Part shown: one piece after another, positions 7,662 through 8,195 of the stretch | How the letters are laid out: each line of letters starts with the position of its first letter | Numbering within the stretch: the stretch's first letter is position 1 | DNA from: Bryobacterales bacterium | GTDB taxonomy: Bacteria > Acidobacteriota > Terriglobia > Bryobacterales > Bryobacteraceae | NCBI GenBank assembly: GCA_003164075.1 | Contig: PLRZ01000506.1 | Span: 8,873 to 17,067, forward strand | Length of the DNA stretch: 8,195 bases | Direction of reading: 5' to 3' | Position numbers and translations under genes: made by a program | Notes under the pieces: generated by a model | Database searches by the model: none | What the model was told of the DNA's origin: nothing | What the model saw: only the letters and a program-made list of their open reading frames with translations

Positions 7662-7988
7662 ACCGGTGCTAACACCCTCATCGACGCCGAATGGCTCCTC
7701 CGCCGCTTCCGCATCGTCGAAGCCCTACTCTGGGAGGAAGGCTCGCTCTCCGCCTTCAAACCCAACGACGAAATCACTCTCGGCCAGTCCTACTGTGAAA
7801 ACTCCAACCAGTTCACCCGCCTCCAGCGCCTCCAGGCCGAAAGCCCCCAGCCCCAGCCCCAGCCCGCTCCCCAACCGGACCCGCCCGCCCCACGGAATCA
7901 ATCGGTTACCCCCGCAAATGGCTTCGTTCTTCACACCTCCCCTAAAAACCCCATTGACACCCCGCCTGCCCATCCGGTAAAAATATAG
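7662..7988 (+). CDS. Unrecognised small coding frame without a visible start codon (possible 5'-decayed gene)
   Basis: From an upstream TAA at 7659 the frame is open for 108 codons to TAG at 7986-7988. Codons after 7671 end almost always in C or G, much like the next gene, which is strong coding evidence. The product reads NTLIDAEWLLRRFRIVEALL, then WEEGSLSAFKPNDEITLGQS, then YCENSNQFTRLQRLQAES. A Pro/Gln-rich tail follows (codons 7845-7890) and the end is HPVKI. The first half looks like a compact helical protein; the tail looks disordered. No ATG, GTG or TTG occurs in this frame, so it is either a remnant that lost its 5' end, a gene with a rare start such as ATC at 7680, or is frameshifted by mutation or sequencing error. 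It stops 25 bases before the ImuA-like start and may belong to that operon. I do not recognise the family. Confidence 0.5.
   Translation, partial: TGANTLIDAEWLLRRFRIVEALLWEEGSLSAFKPNDEITLGQSYCENSNQFTRLQRLQAESPQPQPQPAPQPDPPAPRNQSVTPANGFVLHTSPKNPIDTPPAHPVKI
7844..7865 (+). repeat. Short CCCCAG tandem repeat encoding Pro-Gln
   Basis: Three consecutive CCCCAG-type units (two-codon steps CCC CAG at 7845, 7851 and 7857) encode PQPQPQ, followed by PAPQPDPPAP. It marks the start of the low-complexity tail of the small frame and is a place where replication slippage could change length. Confidence 0.6.
7954..7983 (+). promoter_or_regulatory. Candidate promoter for the ImuA-like gene
   Basis: TTGACA (7954-7959) is an exact -35 consensus. 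With an 18-base spacer it is followed by TAAAAA (7978-7983, 4 of 6 to the -10), and transcription would start near 7990, about 24 bases before the ATG at 8014. It lies inside the last codons of the small upstream frame. No CTGT-N8-ACAG or GAAC-N4-GTTC LexA-type operator is seen next to it. Confidence 0.4.
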
Positions 7989-8013
7989 TTAAGGCGAATA
8001 AAAAGCGAAACAG

Positions 8014-8195
8014 ATGCCCGCCGCAGCCCTCAAGACCCAGTTCGAATCCCTCCTCGGCGGCCACCTCGGCTGGCAATCCCGCCCCGCGCCCGAGTGCGTC
8101 CCCTCCGGCGTCCCCGCCCTCGACGCGGCCACCGGCGGACTCCCTCGCGGCTGCCTCACCGAGATCTTCGGCCCCCCTTCCTCCGGCCGCACCAG
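8014..8195 (+). CDS. RecA/ImuA-like ATPase, N-terminal part (cut by window end)
   Basis: Sixty codons are visible before the window ends. The protein starts MPAAALKTQFESLLGG and continues with PSGVPALDAATGGLPRGCLT, then EIFGPPSSGRT. This is the RecA-superfamily entry pattern: RecA itself has a '[28 protein letters not shown]' type stretch at its N-terminus. The short lead before it and the GGLPRG-LTEI form fit ImuA, the RecA-like partner of ImuB and DnaE2 in damage-induced mutagenesis, better than true RecA. The Walker A lysine is replaced by Arg (codon 8188-8190, GPPSSGRT). The ATG at 8014 is the only plausible start, since in-frame stops lie at 7990 and 7999; the ribosome site is weak (AAGG at 7991). 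Expected but unseen: imuB and dnaE2 downstream. It could instead be a diverged RecA paralogue. Confidence 0.72.
   Translation, partial: MPAAALKTQFESLLGGHLGWQSRPAPECVPSGVPALDAATGGLPRGCLTEIFGPPSSGRT

Noticed and set aside
7725..7973. Minus-strand 82-codon frame opposite the small coding frame
   Set aside because: Gly/Leu-rich low-complexity product that arises from the complement of the Pro/Gln repeat; no start signal seen.
7573..7980. An ATG-started 135-codon frame after the TonB receptor
   Set aside because: Its product is an unnatural Ser/Pro/Arg-rich string and its codon third positions lack the strong C/G bias. The overlapping frame 7662-7988 has the coding signature instead.
7572..8013. 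LexA operator controlling the ImuA-like gene
   Set aside because: No CTGT-N8-ACAG or GAAC-N4-GTTC site could be found. The GTT...AAC pair near 7656-7673 is too imperfect to count.

Overview
The window looks like chromosomal DNA from an acidobacterium of the Solibacter/Bryobacter type. The main reason is the minus-strand gene at 2425-4632. Its last ~235 residues match what I know of the TIGR03437 'Solibacter uncharacterized C-terminal domain', a secreted-protein module typical of that lineage. High GC, C-ending codon preference in several genes, a PE-LIG-POL LigD and a TonB receptor with an N-terminal carboxypeptidase-regulatory-like domain all fit. This is recognition by eye, not a database result.

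Layout. Bases 1-2349 (+) hold most of ligD, the multifunctional ligase/polymerase of bacterial non-homologous end joining; its 5' end lies outside the window. It converges on the minus-strand secreted protein gene 2425-4632, and the 75-bp gap contains a large near-perfect palindrome (2351-2406). From 4633 to 5012 is a divergent promoter region. From it a TonB-dependent outer-membrane receptor (5013-7571, +) is transcribed away from the secreted protein. Bases 7572-7661 contain two GC-rich hairpins. A strongly coding-like 108-codon frame follows (7662-7988) but has no ATG, GTG or TTG start. It ends 25 bases before the start of a RecA/ImuA-like ATPase (8014 to beyond the window end).

How they may work together. 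LigD repairs double-strand breaks. The ImuA-like gene would normally begin a mutasome cassette (ImuA-ImuB-DnaE2) for damage-induced mutagenesis, so both ends of the window carry DNA-repair genes, but they are not in one operon. The middle pair is a cell-surface unit: a secreted, probably beta-propeller-like protein and an outer-membrane transporter that share an intergenic control region. A functional link between those two is an inference from the divergent layout only.

I see no tRNA, rRNA, CRISPR array, insertion sequence or phage gene. No clearly new system is evident. The parts most worth a second look are the start-less small frame next to the ImuA-like gene, the Arg-for-Lys change in that protein's Walker A motif, the intergenic palindrome, and the overlapping promoter signals in front of the receptor.
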